Notes under the pieces: model-generated | What the model was told of the DNA's origin: nothing | Seen by the model: only the letters and a program-made list of their open reading frames with translations | Database searches by the model: none | Shown: positions 15,603 through 23,815 of the stretch, piece after piece | How positions within the stretch are numbered: position 1 is the stretch's first letter | How the letters are laid out: every line of letters begins with the position of its first letter | Program-made: the position numbers and the translations under genes | Assembly: GCA_025548565.1 (NCBI GenBank) | Contig: JAJLPB010000001.1 | Coordinates: 827,509-891,508, forward strand | Origin: Rugamonas sp. A1-17 | GTDB lineage: Bacteria > Pseudomonadota > Gammaproteobacteria > Burkholderiales > Burkholderiaceae_D | Direction of reading: 5' to 3' | DNA length: 64,000 bases

Positions 15603-16583
15603 TCATGGGGTTGCTAGTACCTCAGCGCATCGTCGCTTAGCCTCGCTGATCGTGCTCACTCGTTCTGCTGGTAAGTCATCAATCTGCCAGCCCCAAGCAT
15701 CGGCTTCTTCATCCTCCCAAACTGCCGCGACCCTACCCTTATAGTTGGATAGTAGCGCCCCAGCTTCTGGCCGCCAGCCGCATAGCTCCAGCCGATGCAG
15801 AACTGCAGCCGCGCGGTCTGCCTCAATAAGATCGTCTGTGTATTGAACGGTACGGACTCCTGCAGAACGCATCGAACAACTTGCCCATGTGATTGGAACT
15901 GCGCTTTTTGCTGATTCTGCTATAGCCTTAGTAACGCGCTCTCGATGGCTCAGCGTGTAGCCACGCTCATCAATTTGAGTCGAGACAAACGCTACCATGG
16001 CATGTGTGATGCGCATACCAAAAATAGGGGGAGTGGTGCCCTGCGCTGCGGAGCACAATGCAAGTGCTAGGTTTCTCATTGAAGGGCCAGTTTTGCGGGC
16101 ATGTTCGACTTCAATAGAAATTACCTGCTCGCCCCGACGTGCTATTCCGTCGGGCAGCTTCTTCAACTGACCTGAGCTCCTCTTAATTTGCGCTTCGGGG
16201 AAGATGTCAAAGCCTTGTAGGTACAGATTAACGAGCACTCCAACGGCGATCAAATCGTGACGCCAAGTTAAAGGCGGGCTCCACACATTGCCATGTGTTT
16301 CTCCGAAGTCTTTGCCGGTTACCGCCTGAACGTCATGTGCAGTAAGAAATCGTACTCCCGCTGCGGAGAGCACCACCGCTCGCCCTGCGCGGCCGGGGAG
16401 GGGGCGCTCAAGGATTAGCCTGCGCTTACGCCAACAGCGTACCAGGCGGTCAGCTTGATGTCGGGCATGTTGACTATTGGGCCACAACAGCGGGCCAAGC
16501 TCGTGCGGACGCAGCCAGCCAAACTTGTTGACCAACTGGAGTCCATCCAGGTCGTTTCGAAGATGCTGTTCGTGTGGGTTCAT
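15603..16583 (-). CDS. wHTH protein with possible PD-(D/E)XK-like domain (replication-relaxation/MobC-like)
   Basis: A 326-residue protein. Residues 15-80 look like a winged helix (LRPHELGPLLWP, then HARHQADRLVRCWRKRRLI and a beta-wing RAVVLSAAGVRFL). Further on, PDGI at 144-147 followed by VISIEVEHARK at 154-164 matches the D-(x)n-ExE/K layout of PD-(D/E)XK nucleases. This combination resembles the replication-relaxation/MobC proteins of mobilisable plasmids. It is encoded upstream of the retron on the same strand, 70 bp before the retron promoter, and its own promoter must lie at the edge of the hairpin-rich region. Alternative: an unrelated DNA-binding regulator. GC content is closer to the chromosome than that of the neighbouring RT and ATPase genes. 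Confidence 0.45.
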   Translation of the reverse strand: MNPHEQHLRNDLDGLQLVNKFGWLRPHELGPLLWPNSQHARHQADRLVRCWRKRRLILERPLPGRAGRAVVLSAAGVRFLTAHDVQAVTGKDFGETHGNVWSPPLTWRHDLIAVGVLVNLYLQGFDIFPEAQIKRSSGQLKKLPDGIARRGEQVISIEVEHARKTGPSMRNLALALCSAAQGTTPPIFGMRITHAMVAFVSTQIDERGYTLSHRERVTKAIAESAKSAVPITWASCSMRSAGVRTVQYTDDLIEADRAAAVLHRLELCGWRPEAGALLSNYKGRVAAVWEDEEADAWGWQIDDLPAERVSTISEAKRRCAEVLATP

Positions 16584-16689
16584 ATTTAGTATAGGGCTTT
16601 AAGGCACGTGTTCCGATACCTGTTTCGCAATATGCTCGGATCGGAACAGGTTCACCGCATATCGCAAGCGTCCTGCGTCAAAACTATGA

Positions 16690-17320
16690 GCCGCCTGAGG
16701 CAAGGACACTTCGCATGCCCCCACGCTTTGGCGTGGAAAGCTGGGCATGCTGCGCGGGCTGGGTCGTCTGCTTCGCGACCTCCTTGTCGCCCTTACCTTC
16801 ACGTCGGCTTTGAGCCGACTCCAGCGGCAGACTGGCGTCTACCTTGGGGGCGCTCCCACTGGCCTTCGTCCACCCCTTCCGGGGCCGCTATGCGGGCGGG
16901 CAACCGGCTTTTGCGGCTCCCCAGCGTATGTGCTTCGCACTCGCTGTGTCGGTGGCAAGCCACTGCCCTGAAACCCGGTTGCCCGCCCCCATAGCTGGGG
17001 GCGGGAGCGCGGGGCGTTGCCCCCCATCTGGTTCACAACAAACCTGGCCCGCTTCGCGTCCCTGGCTTGTTTGTTGTGCCCAGATGGCTCCCCCCACTGG
17101 CCGCAGCCAGACTGTGGGCGATGCCCCCCGCAACTGCGGTTCCCCGGCCGCCTGGACCTTTGGTCCTAGCTTGCGTCCGGTGCCCGCAGAAGCGGCTCCC
17201 CCCAACCCCGATGAATTGCTCCGCAGCCCTCAGGGGGCTGCTCTGGTTGGGGTAGCCTCAACAGGTGCGGACCTTTAGCTTAAGAACTTCCGCCCCGAGG
17301 GAAGAGCTCTCGGGGCGGCT
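16690..17320. other. GC-rich hairpin-packed region without genes
   Basis: This stretch carries short open frames on both strands, none protein-like, but is packed with inverted repeats. Examples: 16713-16750 (GCATGCCC arms plus an inner CCACGC/GCGTGG hairpin); 16803-16819; 16894-16907 with 16975-16988 (14 bp perfect); 16982-17005 (10-bp stem, TAGC loop); 17025-17043 with 17069-17086 (17 bp, interrupted); 17200-17252; and 17290-17318 (10 bp). Several are separated by C6 tracts. It may be a single-strand origin, an oriT, or a structured RNA. Confidence 0.6.
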
Positions 17321-17375
17321 CAATATGCCCACCGGTATTAAAGGCATACAAGGATGATTTTAAAAGTTATTTCGA

Positions 17376-17414
17376 AAATGGGTAACATACACTTGCGTCA
17401 GCGTGCCCCGAAAC
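17376..17414. other. right attachment half-site (island / radC N-side)
   Basis: The core TG at 17394-17395 (CA in radC sense) separates island sequence on the left (GGTAACATACACT) from radC sequence on the right. Excision by recombination with the core at 6803-6804 would give a circle and an intact radC. Confidence 0.7.
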
Positions 17415-17839
17415 ATTTCACGGACTTCGATCAGGCGGTTCTTCACGTCCAGGAACAGGACGTGGAAGGATTCGCAGGCATGGCCGCGGAACAGGATGCG
17501 CAGGTATTCCTTGACCGCCTTGGGCGAGCCCAGCGCCTGTCCGGCCTTTATTTCCTCCAGCATGGCGCGCCGCGCCAGTTCCATCACCGCCTGCAACTGG
17601 GCAAACTTGGCTGGGCCGAGGCCGTTAATGGCGGAAAATTCGCGCAGGCTGGCCCCGAACAATCCTTGCAGCGAGCCAAAATGGTGCACCATCTCCTGCC
17701 CCAGTTGCACGGCATCCTTGCCGGGCACGCCGATGCGCAGGAAGATGGCCAGCAACTCGGCATCCGTGAGCGCGGTGGCGCCTTCGCGTATCAGGCGCTC
17801 GCGCGGGCGTCGCTCCAACGGCCAGTCCAGGATGGGCAT
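17394..17839 (-). pseudogene. radC: radC 5' fragment (N-terminal HhH part)
   Basis: The N-terminal 148 codons of RadC: RERLIREGATALTDAELLAIFLR, the helix-hairpin-helix INGLGPAKFAQL, and the start of the JAB domain (FHVLFLDVKNRLIEV, FRGTLT). After the core dinucleotide the frame runs into island DNA and adds a short foreign tail ending HFRNNF before a stop, so the product would be about 159 residues and lack the metal-binding HNHPSG part. RadC function is not settled even in model organisms, so loss is probably tolerated. The rest is at 6574-6804. Confidence 0.94.
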
Positions 17840-17905
17840 GAGGGTCTCCGGTAATCGTTCTCCCGTCGATTATCGGCGCGCCGGCGCGGGCGGTACTAAC
17901 CCCGC

Positions 17906-19030
17906 TCAAAGGCGCAGGAAAAGCTTCTTCCGGTAGAGCGTCAGCAGCAACGTGCCCAGCACCACCACCACCCCGGCGGAGTAGGCGACCGAGGCGATGC
18001 GGGCGTCCGCGATCAGCCCGCCGAGGCCGTGTGCCAGGCTGTCATGCCAGGATTGCCCGGCGTTCAGCGGTAGTTGCAGCACGCAGTCAAGCAGGCTGAT
18101 GGCGACAAAGGCCAGCGTGGCATTGGCGCCGAACGCCAGGACGACGCTGGCGCCGGCCGTCGCGCTTCGCAGCAGCACCAGCGCCAGCAGCGAAAAACCG
18201 GAGGACAGCAAGGCGAAGCTTGGCGTCCAGATCTTCTTGACGACGGGAAGCCAGGGGCCCAGCGCGAACCCGGCCACCAGCAGCACCACGGCGGCCAGCG
18301 CCAGCCGGCGCCAGGCATCGCCGCCACGGTGCAGCACCAGTCCCGCCGCCAGGCCGGCCAGCACGTTGACCAGCGCGCCGACGGTCGACAGCAGACCCTC
18401 GGGCTCGTACGTGACCTGGCCGTTGGTCAGGCCGTAGGGCCACAGGTGATTGATGCCGAGCACGGCGCGGTCGATCACGGCCGGCAGCGAGTGGACGGAG
18501 TCGAAGCAGGCGCGGCCGCAACCGGGCGCGTCCCAGGCCAGCAGCAGGGCGCCGTGGGCCGCCGCCAAGGCCGCCGCGGCCAGCAGCACGGAGCGCAGCG
18601 GCAGCTGGAAGCCGTCCGCCGTGCGCCGGCCCAGCGCCAGGGCCAGCGCGCCGGCGGCCAGGTAGCAGATGCCAATGCGTTGCAGGATGCCCATCAGGCG
18701 CACGTGCGCGAAGTCAAACGAGGGCAGCAGGTTCAGCACTAGTCCCAGCAGGAACAGCGCGGCCGAGCGCCGCGCCAGGTAGGCCAGCACTTCGGCGACG
18801 GGGCGGTCGCCGGCGCGCTTGAGCAGCGAGTAGGGCATGGCCGCGCCCACGCAGAACAGGAAGCTGGGGAAGATCATGTCGGCCAGCGCGAAGCCTTGCC
18901 AGTCGGCATGGGTCAGCACGCGGAAGCGGTGGTCCCAGTCGCCGGCGTAGGCGACCAATATCATGCCGATGACGGCCAGTCCACGCAGCATATCAATAGC
19001 GGCAATGCGCTGACGGGGCTGTATTTCCAT
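17906..19030 (-). CDS. NagX-like membrane acyltransferase (heparan-alpha-glucosaminide N-acetyltransferase family)
   Basis: A 374-residue polytopic membrane protein with about ten hydrophobic helices. It opens RIAAIDMLRGLAVIGMILV, with the D-x-RG signature of this family. WDHRFRVLTHADWQGF lies in the first loop and FLFCVGAAMPYSL in the following helix. Relatives act on glucosamine or GlcNAc-derived sugars, and bacterial NagX is linked to chitin/GlcNAc use. ATG 19030 has GGAAG just upstream; an in-frame ATG 33 bp earlier is less likely. A 14-bp LacI-type palindrome lies 43 bp upstream of the start, suggesting sugar-responsive control. No other nag gene is in the window. Confidence 0.78.
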   Translation of the reverse strand: MEIQPRQRIAAIDMLRGLAVIGMILVAYAGDWDHRFRVLTHADWQGFALADMIFPSFLFCVGAAMPYSLLKRAGDRPVAEVLAYLARRSAALFLLGLVLNLLPSFDFAHVRLMGILQRIGICYLAAGALALALGRRTADGFQLPLRSVLLAAAALAAAHGALLLAWDAPGCGRACFDSVHSLPAVIDRAVLGINHLWPYGLTNGQVTYEPEGLLSTVGALVNVLAGLAAGLVLHRGGDAWRRLALAAVVLLVAGFALGPWLPVVKKIWTPSFALLSSGFSLLALVLLRSATAGASVVLAFGANATLAFVAISLLDCVLQLPLNAGQSWHDSLAHGLGGLIADARIASVAYSAGVVVVLGTLLLTLYRKKLFLRL

Positions 19031-19072
19031 GATCTTCCTTTCGATGGCCAGAAAACGCTTCAAATATGCCTA

Positions 19073-19086
19073 TGAAAACGTTTTCA
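19073..19086. promoter_or_regulatory. LacI-family operator palindrome
   Basis: TGAAAACGTTTTCA is a perfect 14-bp palindrome with the central CG typical of LacI/GalR-family operators. It sits between the leftward NagX-like gene (43 bp from its start) and the rightward fkpB (83 bp). Confidence 0.6.
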
Positions 19087-19168
19087 GTCAATCCTTTGCG
19101 CACTTGAGGGGCGCTGGCGGCAAGGTGGCTTACAATAGCGGTTTTGCCAGCTCAACGAATCTCACGTC

Positions 19169-19624
19169 ATGTCTAACGCGCAACCTGCCGTCGTCACCCA
19201 GTCGGCCTACCTCACTCTGCACTACCGCCTGGCCTCGCTGGACGGCACCGATATCGTCACCACTTTCAACGGCAACCCTGCCACGCTGATGCTGGGCCAG
19301 GGCCAGCTGGCGCCGGTGCTGGAGGAGCTGTTGATCGGCCTGCCCGAAGGCACGCACAAGACCTTCGACCTGGAGCCGGGCGTCGGCTTCGGCCCGCGCA
19401 ACCCGGAACTGGTGCGCGAAGTCACCCGCGCCACGCTGGACGAGAACTCGATGCCGGGCGCCGACTACAAGGTGGGCGACCTGGTCGACTTCGCCGCGCC
19501 GGGCGGCGGCCGCTTCGCCGGCATCCTGCGCGAGCTGGGCGACGAAACCTGCCTGTTCGACTTCAACCACCCGCTGGCCGGCCAGCCGCTGAAATTCGAA
19601 GTCCAACTCATTTCCGTGCTGTGA
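19169..19624 (+). CDS. fkpB: FKBP-type peptidyl-prolyl isomerase (FkpB/SlpA)
   Basis: A 151-residue cytoplasmic prolyl isomerase of the SlyD/SlpA class. It shows [14 protein letters not shown] at the start, the flap-insert region [24 protein letters not shown], and LVDFAAPGG with the C-terminal [18 protein letters not shown], a strong family signature. Seven bp before ispH, reproducing the fkpB-ispH pairing well known in proteobacteria. No histidine-rich tail is present, which separates it from SlyD. Confidence 0.93.
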   Translation: MSNAQPAVVTQSAYLTLHYRLASLDGTDIVTTFNGNPATLMLGQGQLAPVLEELLIGLPEGTHKTFDLEPGVGFGPRNPELVREVTRATLDENSMPGADYKVGDLVDFAAPGGGRFAGILRELGDETCLFDFNHPLAGQPLKFEVQLISVL

Positions 19625-19631
19625 GGAATTC

Positions 19632-20594
19632 ATGAGCGATAAAGAAATCCTGTTGGCCCAGCCGCGCGGCTTTTGCGCCGGCGTCGACCGCGCCATTGAA
19701 ATCGTCGAGCGCGCGCTGACCCAGTTCGGCGCGCCCATCTATGTGCGCCACGAGATCGTGCACAACGCCTACGTGGTGGAAGACCTGCGCAACAAGGGCG
19801 CCATTTTCATCGAGGACCTGGACGACGTCCCGGCCGGCAATACGCTGGTGTTCTCGGCGCACGGCGTGTCCAAGGCGGTGCGGGCGGAAGCGGAATCGCG
19901 CGGCCTGAGCATCTTCGACGCGACCTGCCCGCTGGTGACCAAGGTCCACGTGGAAGTGGCCAAGATGCGCAAGCAGGGCTGCGAGATCATCATGATCGGC
20001 CACGACGGCCACCCGGAAGTCGAAGGCACGATGGGGCAGACGGAAGAGGGCATGTACCTGGTCGAGACCGTGGCCGACGTGGATAAGCTGAACGTCACCA
20101 AGCCCGAACAACTGGCATACGTTTCCCAGACAACGTTGTCGGTGGACGATACCGCCGACATCATCGAAGCGCTGAAGCGCAAGTATCCCGCGATCATCGA
20201 GCCGAAGAAGGGCGATATCTGCTACGCCACCACCAACCGCCAGGAGGCGGTGAAGTTCATGGCGCCGCAAGTGGAGCTGTTGATCGTGGTCGGCAGTCCG
20301 AACAGTTCCAATTCCAACCGTCTGCGCGAAGTGGCGGAAAAGAAGGGCACGCCCGCGTACATGGTCGACAACGCCACCCAGATCGACCCGCTGTGGCTGG
20401 AAGGCAAGGTGCGCGTGGGTGTCACCGCTGGTGCATCGGCGCCCGAGGTGTTGGTGCAAGCCGTCATCGACCGCCTGAAGGAGTTGGGCGCGCGCAGCGT
20501 GCGCACGCTCGACGGCGTGCAGGAAGCGGTCACTTTCCCGCTGCCCAAGGGGCTGGACGGACAAAAAGCCATACCAGGCGGGGGCGCGGTTTAA
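19632..20594 (+). CDS. ispH: 4-hydroxy-3-methylbut-2-enyl diphosphate reductase (IspH)
   Basis: The last enzyme of the MEP isoprenoid pathway, an iron-sulfur protein reducing HMBPP to isopentenyl and dimethylallyl diphosphate. In the 320-residue protein the three cluster cysteines are visible: [20 protein letters not shown], and CYATTNRQ. Substrate-contact segments include [16 protein letters not shown] and [12 protein letters not shown]. Length and motif order match the family. Translationally close to fkpB. Confidence 0.97.
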   Translation: MSDKEILLAQPRGFCAGVDRAIEIVERALTQFGAPIYVRHEIVHNAYVVEDLRNKGAIFIEDLDDVPAGNTLVFSAHGVSKAVRAEAESRGLSIFDATCPLVTKVHVEVAKMRKQGCEIIMIGHDGHPEVEGTMGQTEEGMYLVETVADVDKLNVTKPEQLAYVSQTTLSVDDTADIIEALKRKYPAIIEPKKGDICYATTNRQEAVKFMAPQVELLIVVGSPNSSNSNRLREVAEKKGTPAYMVDNATQIDPLWLEGKVRVGVTAGASAPEVLVQAVIDRLKELGARSVRTLDGVQEAVTFPLPKGLDGQKAIPGGGAV

Positions 20595-20784
20595 CCGGTT
20601 TCTGGATGAAACGGAATTTAATTCCGCGTTTTCCTGTTATTCCGCAGTTAGTTTTTCGGAAATCTCGTTATCATTGCCTCGCTCTCAAAAAGTTGTCGTT
20701 TCGGCTTATAAATGAGAGCTCGGTACGCAGGAGACGAATATCGGTTCAGGCACGAAATTTGCATCGTGAACGCGTAGTCAACGG

Positions 20785-20820
20785 CGGCACTACGGAGACT
20801 TTACTCCGGGTGCCGTTTTT
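20785..20820 (+). terminator. terminator or leader attenuator before livH
   Basis: CGGCAC and CGGAG pair with CTCCG and GTGCCG around an ACTTTA loop, followed by five T. It lies 190 bp after ispH and only 50 bp before the livH start, so it either ends ispH transcription or sits in the liv leader. Confidence 0.7.
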
Positions 20821-20870
20821 GTTACTTGAACCGGTTATGCAGGCAAAACTAAAAAGTAAAGGCACTCTTC

Positions 20871-21800
20871 ATGGATACTTTTATCCAACAAATTATTAAC
20901 GGACTGGTGCTAGGCAGCATGTACGCCCTGGTCGCGCTGGGCTACACCATGGTGTACGGTGTGCTGAACCTGATTAACTTCGCGCACGGCGACGTGCTGA
21001 TGATCGGCGCCATGACCGGCCTGACCATCCTCAAATACCTCAACGAATACGCGCCGGACCTGCCGGGCTACGTCAAGCTGGCGATCGCGATCGGCGGCGC
21101 CATCCCGGTCTGCATGGTGGTCAATATCGTGATCGAGCGCGTGGCCTACCGCCGCCTGCGCAACGCGCCACGGCTGGCGCCGCTGATCACCGCGATCGGC
21201 GTGTCCATCCTGCTGCAGACCATCGCCATGATGATCTGGACCCGCAATCCGCTGGCCTTCCCGCAACTGCTGTCGTCGGAACCGATCACGGTCGGCGGCG
21301 CGCTGATTTCGCAGACCCAGATCCTGCTGCTGGCGCTGGCCACCCTGTCGATGGCGGGCCTGGTGTTGTTGGTGGAGAAAACCAAAATGGGCCGCGCCAT
21401 GCGCGCCACGGCGGAGAATCCCCGCGTCGCCGGCCTGATGGGTGTCGATTCCAACAAGGTCATCGTCGCCACCTTCGCGCTGGGCGCGGCGCTGGCCGCC
21501 GTGGCCGGCGTGATGTGGGGCGCCAACTACGCGTCCATCCAGTTCGCGATGGGCTTCGTGCCCGGCCTGAAAGCCTTCTCGGCCGCCGTGCTGGGCGGCA
21601 TCGGCAACATCTACGGCGCGATGATAGGCGGTATCGTGCTCGGCATCATCGAGAGCCTGGGTGCCGGCTACATCGGCGACCTGACCGGTGGCTTCCTCGG
21701 CAGCCACTACCAGGACATCTTTGCCTTCGTCGTGTTGATCATCGTGCTGACGGTACGTCCGTCCGGCATCATGGGCGAGCGCGTCGCGGACCGTGCCTAA
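20871..21800 (+). CDS. livH: branched-chain amino acid ABC transporter permease LivH
   Basis: A 309-residue inner-membrane permease, one of two channel subunits of a high-affinity leucine/isoleucine/valine importer. It opens with QQIINGLVLGSMYALVALGYTMVYG, the LivH hallmark, and contains NFAHGDVLMIGA, MRATAENPRVAGLMGVD (the ABC-contact EAA-type loop) and AAVLGGIGNIYGA. It heads livHMGF with short spacers. No periplasmic binding-protein gene is in the cluster, so LivJ/K must be encoded elsewhere. Confidence 0.93.
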   Translation: MDTFIQQIINGLVLGSMYALVALGYTMVYGVLNLINFAHGDVLMIGAMTGLTILKYLNEYAPDLPGYVKLAIAIGGAIPVCMVVNIVIERVAYRRLRNAPRLAPLITAIGVSILLQTIAMMIWTRNPLAFPQLLSSEPITVGGALISQTQILLLALATLSMAGLVLLVEKTKMGRAMRATAENPRVAGLMGVDSNKVIVATFALGAALAAVAGVMWGANYASIQFAMGFVPGLKAFSAAVLGGIGNIYGAMIGGIVLGIIESLGAGYIGDLTGGFLGSHYQDIFAFVVLIIVLTVRPSGIMGERVADRA

Positions 21801-21815
21801 GCGGAGGAACTGAAT

Positions 21816-23033
21816 ATGGCTATTTTGAATTTCGACACCACCCGCAACCCGCGCAAGGCTTACAGCAGCATGGCTGTGGTCCTGATCGGTCTGCTGATCT
21901 TCCCATTCGTCGCCTCGCAGTTCGGCAACTCGTGGGTGCGCATCATCGACATGGCGCTGCTGTACATCATGCTGGCGCTGGGCCTGAACATCGTGGTCGG
22001 TTTCGCCGGCCTGCTGGACCTGGGCTACATCGCGTTCTACGCGGTGGGCGCCTACATGACCGGCCTGCTGGCCTCGCCGCAGTTCGCGACGCTGCTGGAA
22101 TCGCTGATCAACGAATACCCGGTTGTCGGCAACTCGCTGGTGGCCATTCTGGGACCGGACATCCAGCAAAACGGCATCCACCTGTCGGTATGGCTGATCG
22201 TACCGCTGGCGGCCGCGCTGGCCGGCTTGTTCGGCGCCTTGCTGGGCGCGCCGACGCTGAAGCTGCGCGGCGACTACCTGGCCATCGTGACGCTGGGCTT
22301 CGGCGAGATCATCCGCATCTTCATGAACAACCTGAACGAGCCGATCAACTTCACCAACGGCCCGCAGGGCATCAACCTGATCGACCCGATCCGCGTGTTC
22401 GGCGTCAACCTGGCGGGGGAGGCGGGCTCGCGCGCCACCGTGGTGATCGGCGGCTTCTCCATGCCGTCGGTGAACGCCTACTACTTCCTGTTCCTGTTCC
22501 TGTGCGTGGCGGTGGTGTTCGTCACCTCGCGCCTGCAGCACTCGCGCCTGGGCCGCGCCTGGGTCGCGATCCGCGAGGACGAGATCGCCGCCAAGGCCAT
22601 GGGCATCAACACCCGCAACGTCAAGCTGCTGGCGTTCTCGATGGGCGCCTCGTTCGGCGGCATCGCCGGCGCGATGTTCGCCTCGTTCCAGGGCTTCGTG
22701 TCGCCGGAATCGTTCTCGCTGACCGAGTCGATCGCCGTGCTGGCGATGGTGGTGCTGGGCGGTATCGGCCACATCCCCGGCGTCATCATGGGCGGCGCGC
22801 TGCTGGCGGCGCTGCCGGAAGTGCTGCGCCACGTGGTCGAGCCGCTGCAGGAAAAACTGTTCGGCCATGTGCTGATCGAAGCCGAGGTGCTGCGCCAGCT
22901 GCTGTATGGCCTGGCGATGGTGCTGATCATGCTGAACCGTCCGGCCGGCCTGTGGCCCGCGCCCAAGCATGAAGACCGTCCCGACGGCGACTCCGACACC
23001 AAAGATCAATCGTCCGGCACCATGGCGGCCTGA
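21816..23033 (+). CDS. livM: branched-chain amino acid ABC transporter permease LivM
   Basis: The second permease subunit, 405 residues. The family core is clear: LGLNIVVGFAGLLDLGYIAFYAVGAY, LRGDYLAIVTLGFGEIIRI, the coupling loop WVAIREDEIAAKAMGINTRNVKLLAF, and FVSPESFSLTESIAVLAMVVLGG. The C-terminal 30 residues are hydrophilic and variable. It starts 15 bp after livH with GGAGGAA as ribosome site. Confidence 0.93.
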   Translation: MAILNFDTTRNPRKAYSSMAVVLIGLLIFPFVASQFGNSWVRIIDMALLYIMLALGLNIVVGFAGLLDLGYIAFYAVGAYMTGLLASPQFATLLESLINEYPVVGNSLVAILGPDIQQNGIHLSVWLIVPLAAALAGLFGALLGAPTLKLRGDYLAIVTLGFGEIIRIFMNNLNEPINFTNGPQGINLIDPIRVFGVNLAGEAGSRATVVIGGFSMPSVNAYYFLFLFLCVAVVFVTSRLQHSRLGRAWVAIREDEIAAKAMGINTRNVKLLAFSMGASFGGIAGAMFASFQGFVSPESFSLTESIAVLAMVVLGGIGHIPGVIMGGALLAALPEVLRHVVEPLQEKLFGHVLIEAEVLRQLLYGLAMVLIMLNRPAGLWPAPKHEDRPDGDSDTKDQSSGTMAA

Positions 23034-23044
23034 GGAAAGCATAC

Positions 23045-23815
23045 ATGAGCGAACAAGTCATTCTCAACATCGCCGGCGTCAATAAGCGCTTCGGCGGCTT
23101 GCAGGCGCTGACCGATGTCGGCATCAAGATCATGAAGGGCCAGATCTACGGCCTGATCGGCCCGAACGGCGCCGGCAAGACCACTTTCTTCAACGTCATC
23201 ACCGGCCTGTACCAGCCGGACACCGGCACCTTCGAGCTGGCCGGCAAGCCGTATTCGCCGTCCGCGCCGCATGAGGTGGCCAAGGCCGGCATCGCCCGCA
23301 CCTTCCAGAACATCCGCCTGTTCGGCGAGATGACCGCGCTGGAGAACGTCATGGTCGGGCGCCATGTGCGCTCGCACCAGGGCGTGTTCGGCGCCGTGTT
23401 CCGCCACAAGGCGGCGCGCGAGGAGGAGGCGGCTATCCGCAAGCGCGCGCAGGAGCTGCTGGACTTCGTCGGCATCGGCCAGTTCGCCAGCCGCACGTCG
23501 CGCTTCCTGTCGTATGGCGACCAGCGCCGCCTGGAAATCGCCCGCGCGCTGGCCACCGATCCGCAGCTGCTGGCGCTCGATGAGCCGGCTGCCGGCATGA
23601 ACGCCACCGAGAAGCTGGCGTTGCGCGAGCTGCTGGTCAAGATCAAGAACGAAGGCAAGACCGTGCTGCTGATCGAGCACGACGTCAAAATGATGATGGG
23701 CCTGTGCGACCGGCTGATGGTGCTGGAATACGGCAAGCCGATCGCCGAAGGTCTGCCGGCGGAAATACAAAGCAATCAGGCGGTTATCGACGCCTACCTG
23801 GGAGGATCGCACTAA
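23045..23815 (+). CDS. livG: branched-chain amino acid ABC transporter ATPase LivG
   Basis: The first ATP-binding subunit, 256 residues. Walker A is GPNGAGKTT, followed by the LivG-typical GIARTFQNIRLF; the signature region is LSYGDQRRLEIARAL (SYGDQ variant of LSGGQ, normal for LivG), Walker B is LLALDEPAAGMN and the switch region LLIEHD. Stop and the livF start overlap by one base (TAATG), indicating coupled translation. Confidence 0.94.
   Translation: MSEQVILNIAGVNKRFGGLQALTDVGIKIMKGQIYGLIGPNGAGKTTFFNVITGLYQPDTGTFELAGKPYSPSAPHEVAKAGIARTFQNIRLFGEMTALENVMVGRHVRSHQGVFGAVFRHKAAREEEAAIRKRAQELLDFVGIGQFASRTSRFLSYGDQRRLEIARALATDPQLLALDEPAAGMNATEKLALRELLVKIKNEGKTVLLIEHDVKMMMGLCDRLMVLEYGKPIAEGLPAEIQSNQAVIDAYLGGSH

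Larger units (their letters stand above)
6803..17395. mobile_element. serine-recombinase genomic island inserted in radC
   Basis: About 10.6 kb of foreign DNA separates the two halves of radC. The evidence is the exact in-frame reconstruction of radC across the element, a large serine recombinase gene at one end, and AT-rich genes unlike the GC-rich chromosome. The payload consists of genes that look like replication, mobilisation and phage defence. Order from left: recombinase, small basic protein, RepC-like initiator, RloC-like ATPase, iteron-like repeats, retron (RT, effector, msr-msd RNA), wHTH/nuclease-like gene, structured GC-rich end. No transposase or conjugation apparatus is visible. 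Confidence 0.92.

Noticed and set aside
15391..15606. 71-codon minus-strand frame upstream of the retron effector
   Set aside because: It covers the retron promoter and msr-msd RNA; the structured RNA explains the sequence better.
16599..17278. Overlapping open frames on both strands in the hairpin field
   Set aside because: Composition follows the inverted repeats (Pro/Ala/Gly/Arg-rich), starts lack ribosome sites and no frame shows domain features.
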